Below are positions 38,253 to 47,591 of a DNA stretch of 64,000 nt, piece after piece. Location: contig CAVZTX010000030.1 of the NCBI GenBank assembly GCA_963778375.1, forward strand, positions 1 to 64,000, read 5' to 3'. A model generated the notes under the pieces. The model searched no databases and had not been told where the DNA came from. It was given only the letters and a program-made list of their open reading frames with translations. How positions within the stretch are numbered: the first letter of the stretch is position 1; every line of letters starts with the position of its first letter. The stretch comes from CAVZTX01 sp963778375. Its GTDB lineage: Bacteria; Chloroflexota; Ktedonobacteria; Ktedonobacterales; Ktedonobacteraceae. A program made the position numbers and the translations under genes.

Positions 38253-38621
38253 TTAAGGAGAGTTGAGGATTTGTCCTTGTGAGGCAAGCAGTTGCAGAAT
38301 CTCCGCATATCCGTGGATTACAGTGATGGGTGTATGTAGCTCATGGCTGGCAATCGAGAGGAACTCATTTTTTTGTTGCTCGATGCTCTTTTGTGTAGTG
38401 ATATCCTGAAAGACGATGACTGCACCTGTAATAATGCCGTTCTCCATACGGATAGGCGCGCTGGAACTGAGTGTCACTACCTGGCTGCCGTCAGGCCTGC
38501 TTACCATTGTTTCGCGCCTACAGAGCGTCTCTCCACCGAACGCACTATATAGAGATAGCAGAGCGAACATGCCTATTTTATTGATCCCGAAAATGTGGCA
38601 AAATAGAAGTAATCTTTTCAA
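38253..38621 (-). pseudogene. Histidine kinase remnant (PAS end + HisKA only)
   Basis: 122 residues. The middle matches the end of a PAS domain (SQVVTLSSSAPIRMENGIITGAVIVFQDIT), followed by a HisKA phosphoacceptor helix with H-box FLSIASHELHTPITVIHGYAEIL. The frame then ends (GQILNSP); no second HisKA helix or ATPase domain is visible in any frame in the next 80 bp before the HAD gene. The first 40 residues do not look like PAS. Most likely a truncated relic, left by deletion between the HAD gene and the operon that starts at 38698. Confidence 0.7.
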
Positions 38622-38697
38622 TAATTTCTGCCGTAGATTGCTTTAGAGCCGGGTTTAGCCATCTCAAAATAACAAAAGTAGACGGGAGGCTAGGAAG

Positions 38698-39075
38698 ATG
38701 TCTCAGCAGACAACACGAGCCGCAATCTACGCACGAGTTGCCACCGCATCAAATATTTCAGAACTAGATGATCAGATCGAAGAGTGTACACGGTATTGCA
38801 AGGATAGAGGTTATCTGGTAGAGGAAAGGCATATTTATCTTGATGTTGGTTCGGGCAATCATTATAAAGACCCGGAAGATTTAACAGCTTTGGAAGAGGC
38901 TTCCAAATTGGGTGAATTTGACGTGCTTGTCGTCTATGCTTTTGAGCATTTAGTGCGAATACAGTCTCTTGTAGCCACTTTGCGAGAAGGGTTGGAACGT
39001 TCAGGCATACAGGTTGAAAGCGTTACCGAATTGAAATATATGCCCGAATGGTATAATGAAAATCAGCTTTCGTAG
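38698..39075 (+). CDS. Stand-alone serine-recombinase N-domain with missing catalytic residues
   Basis: 125 residues with the resolvase fold: AAIYARVAT, DQIEECTRYCKDRGYLVEE, FDVLVVYAFEHLVR, ERSGIQVESVTE. In active enzymes the segment reads YARVS, with the nucleophilic serine; here position 15 is Ala. The conserved Arg in the LDRL segment is His (FEHL). There is no DNA-binding C-terminal domain. The protein therefore cannot be a normal recombinase and may serve as a dimerisation or regulatory domain. A good GGAGGCTAGGAAG precedes the ATG. It overlaps the next gene by 20 bp, suggesting an operon with the 86-residue protein and the ATP-grasp enzyme. Confidence 0.8.
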   Translation: MSQQTTRAAIYARVATASNISELDDQIEECTRYCKDRGYLVEERHIYLDVGSGNHYKDPEDLTALEEASKLGEFDVLVVYAFEHLVRIQSLVATLREGLERSGIQVESVTELKYMPEWYNENQLS

Positions 39076-39316
39076 CAAAGATTTTGCCAGCATTGACGGT
39101 GCAGGTCTGGGATTTAATAATAGACGACCGGCAGCAACACCATGGCATTACCACGGACGTGTCCAGCATAGGCAATGGAATGGCACCTTTGAATGCTACT
39201 GGGAAGGACCTGAGCTGCTCTGGACGGTCTATGGTGATGCTCGGCTCTTTGGACTTGCGGCAGCTCTCAAATCTAAAGGCTATGTCATAGAAGTGAAACA
39301 AGACGATGAAAAATGA
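39056..39316 (+). CDS. Small protein of unknown function between resolvase-like and ATP-grasp genes
   Basis: 86 residues, soluble, Trp- and His-rich middle (TPWHYHGRVQHRQWNGTFECYWEG) and a mixed alpha/beta C-terminus (LFGLAAALKSKGYVIEV). The start overlaps the upstream gene by 20 bp and the stop overlaps the ATP-grasp ATG (ATGA), so it is very probably translated. Not recognised as a known family, and it does not look like a peptide-natural-product precursor. Confidence 0.65.
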   Translation: MKISFRSKDFASIDGAGLGFNNRRPAATPWHYHGRVQHRQWNGTFECYWEGPELLWTVYGDARLFGLAAALKSKGYVIEVKQDDEK

Positions 39317-40587
39317 ATAGTACCTCTAAGAACGAACGAAAACGCATATTGCTGCTGATGACTCCTGCTACGTACCGGTCAGGAGCATTTTTGAATGCGG
39401 CACAGCGTCTGAATCTTGAAATCGTGGTCGGTATTGATCTGCCCGAAACACTGACCGAGTACTGGCATGTGCCGTTGGGCGTAGATTTTGCGAACCCCGA
39501 GGCATCGGTACAAACTATTGTGGAGTACGCGCAAGAGCATCCACTTTGCGCCATCCTCTCCCTAGATGATAGTGCCAGCGAACTGGCCGCACATGCCAGT
39601 GCAGCGTTAGGACTGGCGCATAACTCGCCTAAAGCCGCCGAAGCGGCACGCGACAAGTTACTGATGAGAAGATTGATGTCCGCGGGTGGCGCTCCTTGTC
39701 CGGTCTTTCGTCCATTCCTGCTCAGTGAAAATCCAGCATGGATCGCTACCCAGGTGACCTATCCGTGTGTGTTAAAGCCGTTGCGCCTCTCAGGCAGTCG
39801 GGGCGTTATACGTGCCAACAATGTTGACGAATGCATCGCTGCATTTTATCGCTTGAAGCGCCTCCTGCTTTCGGAAGGTAATTCAGAGCGGGAAACCTCC
39901 ATCTTGATCGAGGACTTCATTCCAGGCTTTGAGGTCGCGTTGGAAGGCATGCTCACCGCTGGCCAATTGAAGGTACTGACACTCTTCGACAAGCCCGACC
40001 CATTAGATGGTCCCTTTTTTGAAGAAACCATCTATATTACTCCTTCACGATTGTCTGCCGGAGTGCAACAAGATATTGCTCGCTGTGTAGCGATTGCAGC
40101 GGCATCGCTTGATCTGCGAGAAGGGCCAGTGCACGCGGAATTGCGTATCAATGAGCGCGGACCCTGGATGCTTGAAATTGCCAACCGTTCCATTGGTGGA
40201 CTGTGTTCAACCGTACTCGAATTTGGCTCCGGTATGTGTCTGGAGGAGCTGATCTTGCGCCATGCCGTTGGAGAAGAGATCGCTACCATCGAACGAGATG
40301 AGCATGCCGCGGGTGTCATGATGATCCCCATTCCCTCGGCTGGAATCCTCAAAAGTGTACGCGGCGTTGATGAGGCCGAGAAAGTGCCGCTGATTACTGG
40401 CATTGAAATTACCGCGAAACTAAATTATCCACTCGTGCCATTACCGGAAGGGGCGAGCTACCTCGGTTTTATCTTTGCACGAGGCAATTCACCAGCCGAA
40501 GTTGAAGCGGCAATTCGCCAGGCGCATCAGCTCTTGAAGTTCGACATCCGCCGTGAGATACCGATTTTGCGGCCTGTGCTCACTTGA
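39313..40587 (+). CDS. ATP-grasp ligase (amino-acid-ligase-like)
   Basis: 424 residues. N-terminal preATP-grasp region (RKRILLLMTPATYRSGAFL). ATP-binding lysine loops are in YPCVLKPLRLSGSRGVI and ILIEDFIPGFEVALEGML. Mg-binding acidic and Asn residues are in HAELRINERGPWMLEIANRSIGG. The C-terminal domain (YLGFIFARGNSPAEVEAAIRQAHQLL) resembles the last domain of BacD-like L-amino-acid ligases and biotin-carboxylase relatives. Such enzymes activate a carboxylate with ATP and join it to an amine or thiol. Substrates are unknown. Translationally coupled to the small protein upstream. Confidence 0.85.
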   Translation: MNSTSKNERKRILLLMTPATYRSGAFLNAAQRLNLEIVVGIDLPETLTEYWHVPLGVDFANPEASVQTIVEYAQEHPLCAILSLDDSASELAAHASAALGLAHNSPKAAEAARDKLLMRRLMSAGGAPCPVFRPFLLSENPAWIATQVTYPCVLKPLRLSGSRGVIRANNVDECIAAFYRLKRLLLSEGNSERETSILIEDFIPGFEVALEGMLTAGQLKVLTLFDKPDPLDGPFFEETIYITPSRLSAGVQQDIARCVAIAAASLDLREGPVHAELRINERGPWMLEIANRSIGGLCSTVLEFGSGMCLEELILRHAVGEEIATIERDEHAAGVMMIPIPSAGILKSVRGVDEAEKVPLITGIEITAKLNYPLVPLPEGASYLGFIFARGNSPAEVEAAIRQAHQLLKFDIRREIPILRPVLT

Positions 40588-40612
40588 CAAAGCTTCCGCC
40601 TATATCTAGAAT
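40584..40612 (+). promoter_or_regulatory. Strong promoter for the PadR gene
   Basis: TTGACA (40584-40589), 17 bp, TAGAAT (40607-40612); the -35 is perfect and overlaps the ATP-grasp stop codon. An inverted repeat CTATAT-N9-ATATAG (40600-40620) covers the -10 and could be the autoregulatory PadR site. Confidence 0.6.
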
Positions 40613-40651
40613 GCATATAGATACTTATTCAGTATCCCAAAGGTGGGCGTA

Positions 40652-41026
40652 ATGGCAGAAGAGCAGAAAGATAAAGACAAAGAATCACCGGGTGCGGCGA
40701 ATGAAGCCTGGTCAAAAAATTGGCTCGTCCCAGTACTTCTCCTGATGCTACGAGAGTGGAGTTCCTATGGCTATGAATTGATGGAGAAGATGGCGCAATT
40801 TGGCTTGAGTGCCATCAATCCAGGAACGTTCTACCGGACGCTGCGGCAAATGGAGAAGGATGGGATGGTCAGTTCCAGTTGGGATACTTCGGAGGGAGGA
40901 CCGGCACGACGCGTCTATTCGATTACCGATGCCGGTGAAGCCTACTTGAAGTTCTGGGCGAATTCCCTGGAATCAGTACCAGAAAATGATGAATTCGTTC
41001 TTCCAGCTTTACACTCTTCGTCCTAA
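40652..41026 (+). CDS. PadR-family transcriptional regulator
   Basis: About 124 residues. Winged helix with LMLREWSSYGYELMEKM, NPGTFYRTLRQMEKDGMV and the wing WDTSEGGPARRVYSITDAGEAYL, which is the PadR signature. The C-terminal dimerisation helix is short, as in the PadR-s2 group. ATG 40652 with AAAGGTGG upstream is preferred over GTG 40643. The inverted repeat over its own promoter suggests autoregulation. It may also control the LuxR-type gene 28 bp downstream, which lacks an obvious promoter of its own. Confidence 0.88.
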   Translation: MAEEQKDKDKESPGAANEAWSKNWLVPVLLLMLREWSSYGYELMEKMAQFGLSAINPGTFYRTLRQMEKDGMVSSSWDTSEGGPARRVYSITDAGEAYLKFWANSLESVPENDEFVLPALHSSS

Positions 41027-41054
41027 CCAGCCTGAGAAAAAAGATGAGCAGTGA

Positions 41055-43925
41055 ATGCTACTGTATGAGTGCTTTGATATCTTTCGTGGGTGTCGAGTAT
41101 TAGATGATTGGCTTGAGGAGCAGAAGGAGAACTGTTCGCTTGTGCAGGACAACGTGATCATCTTCCCTAATAGGCATCTCCCTGACGACAGGGAGGGCAG
41201 CATATACTTGCCCACGCTGTTCACCTCACTGATCGGGCGCGAGCAGGATGTGTCAGTTCTGAGTGACCTCTTGCAACGACCTACGGGGCGCCTGCTCACG
41301 CTGCTTGGCACGGGTGGGGTTGGCAAGACCCGGCTGGCGCTCGAGGTAGCCGAGCGGATGCGAAGCTCAGACCTGGATGGCATACGTTTCGTAGCTCTGG
41401 CTGCTGTCAGCGATCCCGTTCTGCTCATTCCGACAATCACCCAGGAACTAGGTATTCCGCAAACGAAAGAGCAGTCGCTCATGGAGCAACTGACCCTCTT
41501 CCTGCGTGAGAAGCATTTTCTGCTCATCCTCGACAATGTTGAGCAACTGGTAGATGCCGCCCCTTTGCTCGAAGACCTCTTAATGGCATGTCCCTTGCTC
41601 AAACTGCTTGTCACCAGCCGGGCCATCTTGCATCTGCATGCCGAACAGGTCTTTCCCGTCTCTCCCTTAGCCCTGCCTGACGCTGACCAACTGGCAGACC
41701 GTGAGGCACTCCTTTCCTATGCGGCAGTTGCTCTGTTTGTGGAGCGTGCATGCCGCTTGCAGTCCGACTTGCAACTCACTCAGGAGAATGTACAGGCGAT
41801 CGCCGAGATTTGTCTGCAACTGGATGGCCTACCTCTAGCAATTGAACTGGCAGCAGCTCGTATCAGACTCCTACCTCCTCCTGCTCTGCTGGCTCGTTTG
41901 AAGCGGCCCTTTGAGGTGCTCACGAGCGGGATACGCTCACTCCCGGCCCGCCACCAAACACTGCGTGCAACCTTGCAATGGAGCTATAATCTGCTGGACC
42001 GTCAGGAGCAAGCCCTCTTCCGGCAACTCTCGGTGTTTGTGGGCGGTTGGACAATGGAGGCAGCCGAGGCCATTTGTCCGGTGTTACGAGATGGCAGCCT
42101 CTCCGTCCTTGATGGTTTGGCTTCACTGCTCGATAAAAGTCTGCTGATCCAAATCGAGCAAGAAGGAGAAGAGCCGCGTCTGAGCATGCTGGTGATGGTG
42201 CGTGAGTATGGGTTGGAGTGCTTACGGACCTCTGGCGAGGAGGAAGCCATCCGGCAAGCCCATGCTTACTTCTATCTCGCTTTTGGGGAGCAGGCCGAAC
42301 AGCAGCTCCAAGGAACACAACAACTCATATGGCAGAGATACCTGGAACAAGACCAGGAGAATGTGCGAGCGGCCTTGCAGTGGTTCATTGAGCAGGAGGA
42401 AGCAGAACGGGCGTTGCGCCTCTTTGCGGCATTGAGACGCTACTGGATTATGTGTGGCTATTACAATGAGGGACAACAGTGGCTTAACGCGGTCTCAAAG
42501 TTCTTACATGGACCTCAATGCACGGCAGGCCAGGCGTGGGCTCTTGCTAGTGCAGCGTCACTGGCCTGGCATGTGGATGACTATGCCTTATGCCGCGAGC
42601 TCGCCGAGAAGGGTATTGCGCTGGCACGGCGACTGCGTGATAATAAGGGACTTGCCTTTGCCTTGACTCACTTCATTCTAGTCATCACTGATCAAGGAGA
42701 TTTCGCTACCGGACAAGGGTTGCTCGAAGAAACTATACAGGCGGCGCGGGAAGCAGGAGACATATGGCTGCTTGGGTCGGTGTTGCAAATCGTCGGTTCA
42801 GTGCTTTGTTATCGTAATAAACTGAAAGATGCATATCTACTGCTTGAGGAGAGTATAACTCTCTTTCGGCAACTGGGAGACAAGCACAACCTCTCTAACA
42901 GCCTCGATTGGCTGGCCAGTTGCCTGGCATCACAGGGTGATCTGGAACAGGCCAAAACCCTATTGCAGCAGAGTCTCTCTTTGGCACGAGCAACTGGCAA
43001 CCACATCCGCACCTACAGCATCCTGGATAGCCTGAGCTACCTTGCTATGCTAGAAGGGAACTTCCTCCTAGCGGAGCATTTCTTGCAAGAGGGTCTGACA
43101 TTCGCTCAGAGGATCGCGCATAAACGTGGAATTGCGGAACTCTTGCATCACTCTGCTCAACTTGCCCGGCAACAAGGCCACCTGGCTCAGGCTGCGACAT
43201 TAGCACAGGAAAGCCTGGCCGTGATGCAAAAAATTGAGCAAGTGCGAAATACATCTGCCATCAAGAAGACCCTGGCAGCCATTGCACAAGCCCAGGGTGA
43301 CCTGGAGCAAGCGAAACAGCTTTTGCAGGAGGGTTTCCTCCTGGCACAACAGAGTGCGTATTCCCCACTGATAGGGGCATATCTCGGGGCATGGACTAGC
43401 CTGGCTCTGACCAAGCAGCAACTCCGCAGAGCGGCCCGCTTGCTTGGAGCCGCCGAACCTCTGCTTGCCGGACCTTTGTTTGATTTTTATGATGTCCTCA
43501 AGTATGATCCCTTCACTCGTGCCGCCTATGAGCGTGATATAGCTAGCGTCCGCGCTCAATTGGGTGAAGAGACATTTGACCTGCTCCTGGCGGAGGGGCG
43601 CAGCATGACCCCTGAGCAAGCCCTGGCCTTTCAGGAACCCGCTCAGGCTCCTCTCACGCACCAACCTCCTGCTGAACAGGCTCTCCCGCTGCCCCACCCC
43701 TCTGCCCTTGCACCACCTTCCTCTTCCTCTCCTAGTGGGCTGACCAAACGCGAACGGGAGGTCCTGCGTTTGTTGACCGAGGGATTGACCAATCCCCAGA
43801 TTGCCGAGCGCTTGGTAGTGAGTCTACCTACGGTCAATACCCATGTCGCTTCCATCTTCAATAAACTGGGGGTCAATTCCCGCAGTGCTGCCACCCGCTA
43901 CGCGGTCAAACACCACCTCATTTGA
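41055..43925 (+). CDS. Large LuxR-type regulator with NB-ARC-like ATPase and TPR repeats (paralogue 1)
   Basis: 956 residues. P-loop GTGGVGKTRLALEVA near residue 86, Walker B LLILDNVEQL, LLVTSRAILHL, GLPLAIELAAARIRLL (NB-ARC/STAND pattern). A winged-helix part follows (QTLRATLQWSYNLLDRQEQALFRQLSVF), then at least seven TPR units of the type GDLEQAKTLLQQSLSLAR. A C-terminal LuxR HTH at about 890-956 reads LTKREREVLRLLTEGLTNPQIAERLVVSLPTV. STAND regulators switch on DNA binding when a ligand relieves TPR inhibition. The paralogue starts at a position equivalent to GTG 41142, so the first 29 residues may be untranslated. Confidence 0.87.
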   Translation: MLLYECFDIFRGCRVLDDWLEEQKENCSLVQDNVIIFPNRHLPDDREGSIYLPTLFTSLIGREQDVSVLSDLLQRPTGRLLTLLGTGGVGKTRLALEVAERMRSSDLDGIRFVALAAVSDPVLLIPTITQELGIPQTKEQSLMEQLTLFLREKHFLLILDNVEQLVDAAPLLEDLLMACPLLKLLVTSRAILHLHAEQVFPVSPLALPDADQLADREALLSYAAVALFVERACRLQSDLQLTQENVQAIAEICLQLDGLPLAIELAAARIRLLPPPALLARLKRPFEVLTSGIRSLPARHQTLRATLQWSYNLLDRQEQALFRQLSVFVGGWTMEAAEAICPVLRDGSLSVLDGLASLLDKSLLIQIEQEGEEPRLSMLVMVREYGLECLRTSGEEEAIRQAHAYFYLAFGEQAEQQLQGTQQLIWQRYLEQDQENVRAALQWFIEQEEAERALRLFAALRRYWIMCGYYNEGQQWLNAVSKFLHGPQCTAGQAWALASAASLAWHVDDYALCRELAEKGIALARRLRDNKGLAFALTHFILVITDQGDFATGQGLLEETIQAAREAGDIWLLGSVLQIVGSVLCYRNKLKDAYLLLEESITLFRQLGDKHNLSNSLDWLASCLASQGDLEQAKTLLQQSLSLARATGNHIRTYSILDSLSYLAMLEGNFLLAEHFLQEGLTFAQRIAHKRGIAELLHHSAQLARQQGHLAQAATLAQESLAVMQKIEQVRNTSAIKKTLAAIAQAQGDLEQAKQLLQEGFLLAQQSAYSPLIGAYLGAWTSLALTKQQLRRAARLLGAAEPLLAGPLFDFYDVLKYDPFTRAAYERDIASVRAQLGEETFDLLLAEGRSMTPEQALAFQEPAQAPLTHQPPAEQALPLPHPSALAPPSSSSPSGLTKREREVLRLLTEGLTNPQIAERLVVSLPTVNTHVASIFNKLGVNSRSAATRYAVKHHLI

Positions 43926-44181
43926 GGGCGGCCAGGGTAATATCGTCTTCGTCTCCGTATCTCTTGCAGAGGCTACTGATTTCTGCTACTATGAGAAATA
44001 GAAAAGCAGAACGTTCTTTTCGCTAATTTAGGAATCTTTTCTAATATGGTGGATAGACTTCGTAATGCATCTCTGCCGGGTCTTTGGATCATTACGAGGT
44101 ATGCTCCCTCCACTGCTGTGAAGTTCGTATGCTCAATAGTAGCAGCGAGATGTAAACAGGGAGAACGAGAAGCTCTTAGCA

Positions 44182-46923
44182 ATGCAGGAGAACATCATCC
44201 AATTCCCTGGTAGGTCTGTAACTGGCTCCGGAAAAGCACCGAAATATCAACTGCCCACCCTGTTTACCCCACTTATTGGGCGTGAACAGGACGTGATGGC
44301 ACTTTGTACGCTCTTGCAGCGTCCCGAGGTGCGCATGCTTACTCTGCTGGGTACTGGAGGCGTCGGCAAGACCCGCCTGGCTATCGAGGTTGCTCACCAG
44401 ATGGGAGAACATCTGCTCGATGGGATCTGCTTCGTCGGGCTTGCGGCGGTCAATGATCCAAGCCTGCTCATTCCGTCAATTGCCCAGGAATTAGGCATCC
44501 CAGAAATAGGAACGGAGTCTCTGCTGGAACAGGTCACCCTCGCTCTGCATGAGAAGCGCTTCCTGTTGCTACTTGACAACTTTGAGCAACTCGTGTCCAC
44601 TGCCACTTTGCTTGAAGACCTCTTAACTATGTGTCCAAAGCTGAAGCTCCTTGTCACCAGCCGGGTGGTCTTGCATTTGCAATCTGAATATGTCTTTCCG
44701 GTGTCTCCCCTGGATCTGCCTGACCTCACCCGCTTGCCAAAGGGGGAGAGCCTCTCTGGATATGCCGCGGTGTCCCTCTTTGTCGAGCGTGCGCGATCCC
44801 TGCTTCCCTCGTTCCAGGTGACGCTGTCGAATGCCCGTGCCATAGCAGAGATTTGCGTCAATCTGGACGGGCTCCCACTCGCAATTGAACTGGCGGCAGC
44901 TCGCATCAGGCTCCTGTCCCCGCAAGCGCTGCGGGCCCGACTCACGAAGCGGTTAGAGGTACTCACCGGTGGAGCACGCAGCTTGCCGACACGGCAACAA
45001 ACGCTGCGCAAAACGCTTCAATGGAGCTACGATTTGCTGGATACCAAGGAGCAAAGCCTCTTCCGGCAACTCTCGGTATTTGTGGGAGAGTGCACGCTGG
45101 AGGCGGCAGAGACGGTATGCCCCGTTCTCCAGGATGGTACCTTATCCAGCCTGGATGGTATGGCCTCGCTGCTGGATAAGAGCTTGCTGCGGCGAGTGGA
45201 GCAGGAAGGGAGAGAAACACGTCTGCAGATGCTGATGACCGTGCGCGAGTATGGGCTGGAATGTTTGCATGCGTGTGGAGAGGACGAGGCAACTCAACGA
45301 GTCCATGCTCAGTACTACTTGGCGCTGGTGGAGCAGGCCGAGCCGCATCTCAAGGGGGCACAGCAGCTCCTGTGGCTGGCGCGGTTAGATCACGAGCAGG
45401 AGAACGTGCGTGCGGCGCTCCACTGGCTGATCGAGCAGGATGAAGCAGACCTCGCGTTGCGCTGCTTCGCAGCCCTGACACACTACTGGGTCATGCGTGG
45501 CTATCTGAGTGAGGGGCATCGCTTCCTGGAGGCGCTATCGCAACTCTTACATGCAGCGCCTCGCACAGCCGCGCGAGCCATGGCGCTTGCTGCGGCAGCG
45601 GAACTGGCTTCGGCGCTGGATGACGACGCGACAGCTCACAGGTTGGCAGAGGAGAGCGTTGTACTCGCTCGCGGGCGAGGAGACAAAGCCTGCCTTGCCT
45701 ATGCGCTCAATCGGGTGGCATGGGCGAGATATAGTCAAGGCGATCCTGCAGCGGGGCGGCTCCTGACCGAGGAAAGCATGGCCCTGGCTCGGGAGGTGGA
45801 AGATGTCTGGCTCCTTGCCTCCTTGTTGTTCACATCAGGAGTGATCCTCTTTTACCAAAGTAATGCTGCGGCGGCGCGCACGCCGTTTGAGCAGAGTGTT
45901 GCACTGTTTCGGGAACGGTCAGACAAACATGCGCTCGCCAAATCGCTGGATTGGCTGGCCTATTGTGTGGCATCGGAGGGCGATCTAGGAAAGGCCCAGG
46001 CCCTTTGGCAGGAGGCCCTTACCCTGGCACGGGAGATGGGGGATCAGATACGGATAAGCACGGCGCTGCGTCAACTGGGGCATACGATGATGGTGCAGGG
46101 CGACTGGGGACAGGCGGATGCATTCTTGAAGGAGAGCCTGGCGCTGGCTCAAGAGACGGGGTACAAACGGGGTGTGGTTGGAGTATTGTATCTCTCAGCA
46201 CTACTCGCTCGGCTGCGCGGCAATCTGGCGCAAGCTGCCGCGCTCGCTCAGGAAAGCCTGGCCCTCGCTCGAGAAGTTGGTCACCGGTGGGATACCTTGG
46301 ATGCGCTGCTTACCCTCGGGGAAATCTTGCAAGCGCAAGGTGACCTAGCGCAAGCCAAAGCACTCATTCAGGAGTCTCTACCCCTTGTACAACAGTCCGG
46401 GTCCAAGTCCTTCATGGGCCGTTGTCTCGCCGATCTGGCGAGCCTTGCTGTGGCAGAGCATCAGCCACGGCGGGCGGCACGCCTGTTTGGAGCCGCAGAG
46501 GACTCGCTTGATCTGCGCAACCATATGGATTACGATCCCTCTATGCGCGCCGCCTATGAACAAGATGTGACGAGCGCGCGTACCCAGTTGGGTGAAGAGA
46601 CCTTCAGCCGGCTCCTGGCCGAGGGACGCAGCATGACGCCAGAGCAAGTCCTAAGCCTTGAGGAACCTGAGCGACCTGCTTTCTCACCACCACCTCAGGA
46701 CCGTCCACAGTCGCAGGTCGCTGCCTTACCAGGGGAACTGACTAACCGCGAACGGGAGGTGTTGCGCTTGTTGGCTGAGGGGTTGACCAATGCGCAGATT
46801 GCTGAGCGGCTGACGGTAAGTCTGCCCACAGTCAAGACGCATGTAGCTTCCATCTTCAACAAACTGGGGGTCAATTCCCGCAGTGCTGCAACGCGCTATG
46901 CGGTTGAGCACCATCTCGTGTAA
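44182..46923 (+). CDS. Large LuxR-type regulator with NB-ARC-like ATPase and TPR repeats (paralogue 2)
   Basis: 913 residues with the same architecture as the gene at 41055-43925: P-loop GTGGVGKTRLAIEVA, LLLLDNFEQL, LAIELAAARIRLL, TPR units (GDLGKAQALWQEALTLAR, GNLAQAAALAQESLALAR) and a C-terminal LuxR helix-turn-helix, identical over SIFNKLGVNSRSAATRYAV. The N-terminus begins directly at the conserved block (MQENIIQFPG). The pair arose by tandem duplication. The middle TPR units differ most, as expected if ligand specificity diverged. The 256-bp gap before it holds no gene and may carry its own promoter. Intact. Target genes unknown; the cysteine-rich array begins about 670 bp downstream. 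Confidence 0.87.
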   Translation: MQENIIQFPGRSVTGSGKAPKYQLPTLFTPLIGREQDVMALCTLLQRPEVRMLTLLGTGGVGKTRLAIEVAHQMGEHLLDGICFVGLAAVNDPSLLIPSIAQELGIPEIGTESLLEQVTLALHEKRFLLLLDNFEQLVSTATLLEDLLTMCPKLKLLVTSRVVLHLQSEYVFPVSPLDLPDLTRLPKGESLSGYAAVSLFVERARSLLPSFQVTLSNARAIAEICVNLDGLPLAIELAAARIRLLSPQALRARLTKRLEVLTGGARSLPTRQQTLRKTLQWSYDLLDTKEQSLFRQLSVFVGECTLEAAETVCPVLQDGTLSSLDGMASLLDKSLLRRVEQEGRETRLQMLMTVREYGLECLHACGEDEATQRVHAQYYLALVEQAEPHLKGAQQLLWLARLDHEQENVRAALHWLIEQDEADLALRCFAALTHYWVMRGYLSEGHRFLEALSQLLHAAPRTAARAMALAAAAELASALDDDATAHRLAEESVVLARGRGDKACLAYALNRVAWARYSQGDPAAGRLLTEESMALAREVEDVWLLASLLFTSGVILFYQSNAAAARTPFEQSVALFRERSDKHALAKSLDWLAYCVASEGDLGKAQALWQEALTLAREMGDQIRISTALRQLGHTMMVQGDWGQADAFLKESLALAQETGYKRGVVGVLYLSALLARLRGNLAQAAALAQESLALAREVGHRWDTLDALLTLGEILQAQGDLAQAKALIQESLPLVQQSGSKSFMGRCLADLASLAVAEHQPRRAARLFGAAEDSLDLRNHMDYDPSMRAAYEQDVTSARTQLGEETFSRLLAEGRSMTPEQVLSLEEPERPAFSPPPQDRPQSQVAALPGELTNREREVLRLLAEGLTNAQIAERLTVSLPTVKTHVASIFNKLGVNSRSAATRYAVEHHLV

Positions 46924-47117
46924 GCTTTCCCTCATACTTTCTAATGATATTTGCGCCTTCCGCAGATCTCATACGTTCATACGATGTGCACACCGGTCCT
47001 TCCAGATACACTATAGAGCAGAACGACATACACGCGAGTGAACGAACCAGGTACGACAGAATAGATAGCTGGAGCCTGGTTCTCACCAGACTCGCTAAGT
47101 ACGAAAGGAAACCTACT

Positions 47118-47252
47118 ATGATCACATTCATCATCATTGTCCTGCTGGTCGCCATGGCTCTGGCAGCTACACGCTGGGGCTTCGACAGTCGAGAGAAGAT
47201 CGACAGCCCCGAGTGGGAGCGACGCGCGTATAGGGGAGGGTTCAGCCTCTAG
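47118..47252 (+). CDS. 44-residue single-pass membrane protein
   Basis: Starts with a very hydrophobic helix (MITFIIIVLLVAMALAATRWGF), followed by a charged cytosolic tail ending in EWERRAYRGGFSL. AAAGGAA lies 6-7 bp before the ATG, so it is likely real, although a longer frame reaches upstream to 46944. It lies 195 bp downstream of the second regulator, in the same direction. The Asp/Glu/Arg-rich tail could contact a cytosolic partner. No family recognised. Confidence 0.6.
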   Translation: MITFIIIVLLVAMALAATRWGFDSREKIDSPEWERRAYRGGFSL

Positions 47253-47591
47253 CAGACCCAATCTCACACGAGCTTGATTGTTCTCTTCATTCATGAGCAG
47301 GGCGTACCTCCGATCCTCATCTTAGGAAATCATCCTCTCTGATGCTCACAATCATACTTTTGGATGATGGCAACCCACTTACTCATCCATTACACTGTGC
47401 ATAAGAGTCCTAAGTTGCTCAAAGTGCGTGATCTGGGTCTGCCTTTGCTCTCGCTCAACCGTATCGACGCACAGGAACCGGATGTGCCTCCGTGAGAACG
47501 CACACTGGCCCGACCTTAAGCTCTCCTATGGCCTTTATAGCTCGTGCTGCTCCCAGATGGACGCGACTTCGTCCAGAAAGGAACGAAACAG
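47253..47591. other. Intergenic, no gene seen
   Basis: 339 bp before the first cysteine-rich gene. No convincing frame, tRNA or terminator was found; short open frames on both strands lack ribosome-binding sites. Confidence 0.5.

Noticed and set aside
38698..39075. Active mobile-element resolvase
   Set aside because: Catalytic serine replaced by Ala, key Arg by His, no DNA-binding domain, and no flanking repeats.
44182..46923. Fusion of the two regulators or a frameshifted single gene
   Set aside because: Each has its own start and a complete LuxR C-terminus, and a 256-bp gap separates them; they are tandem paralogues.
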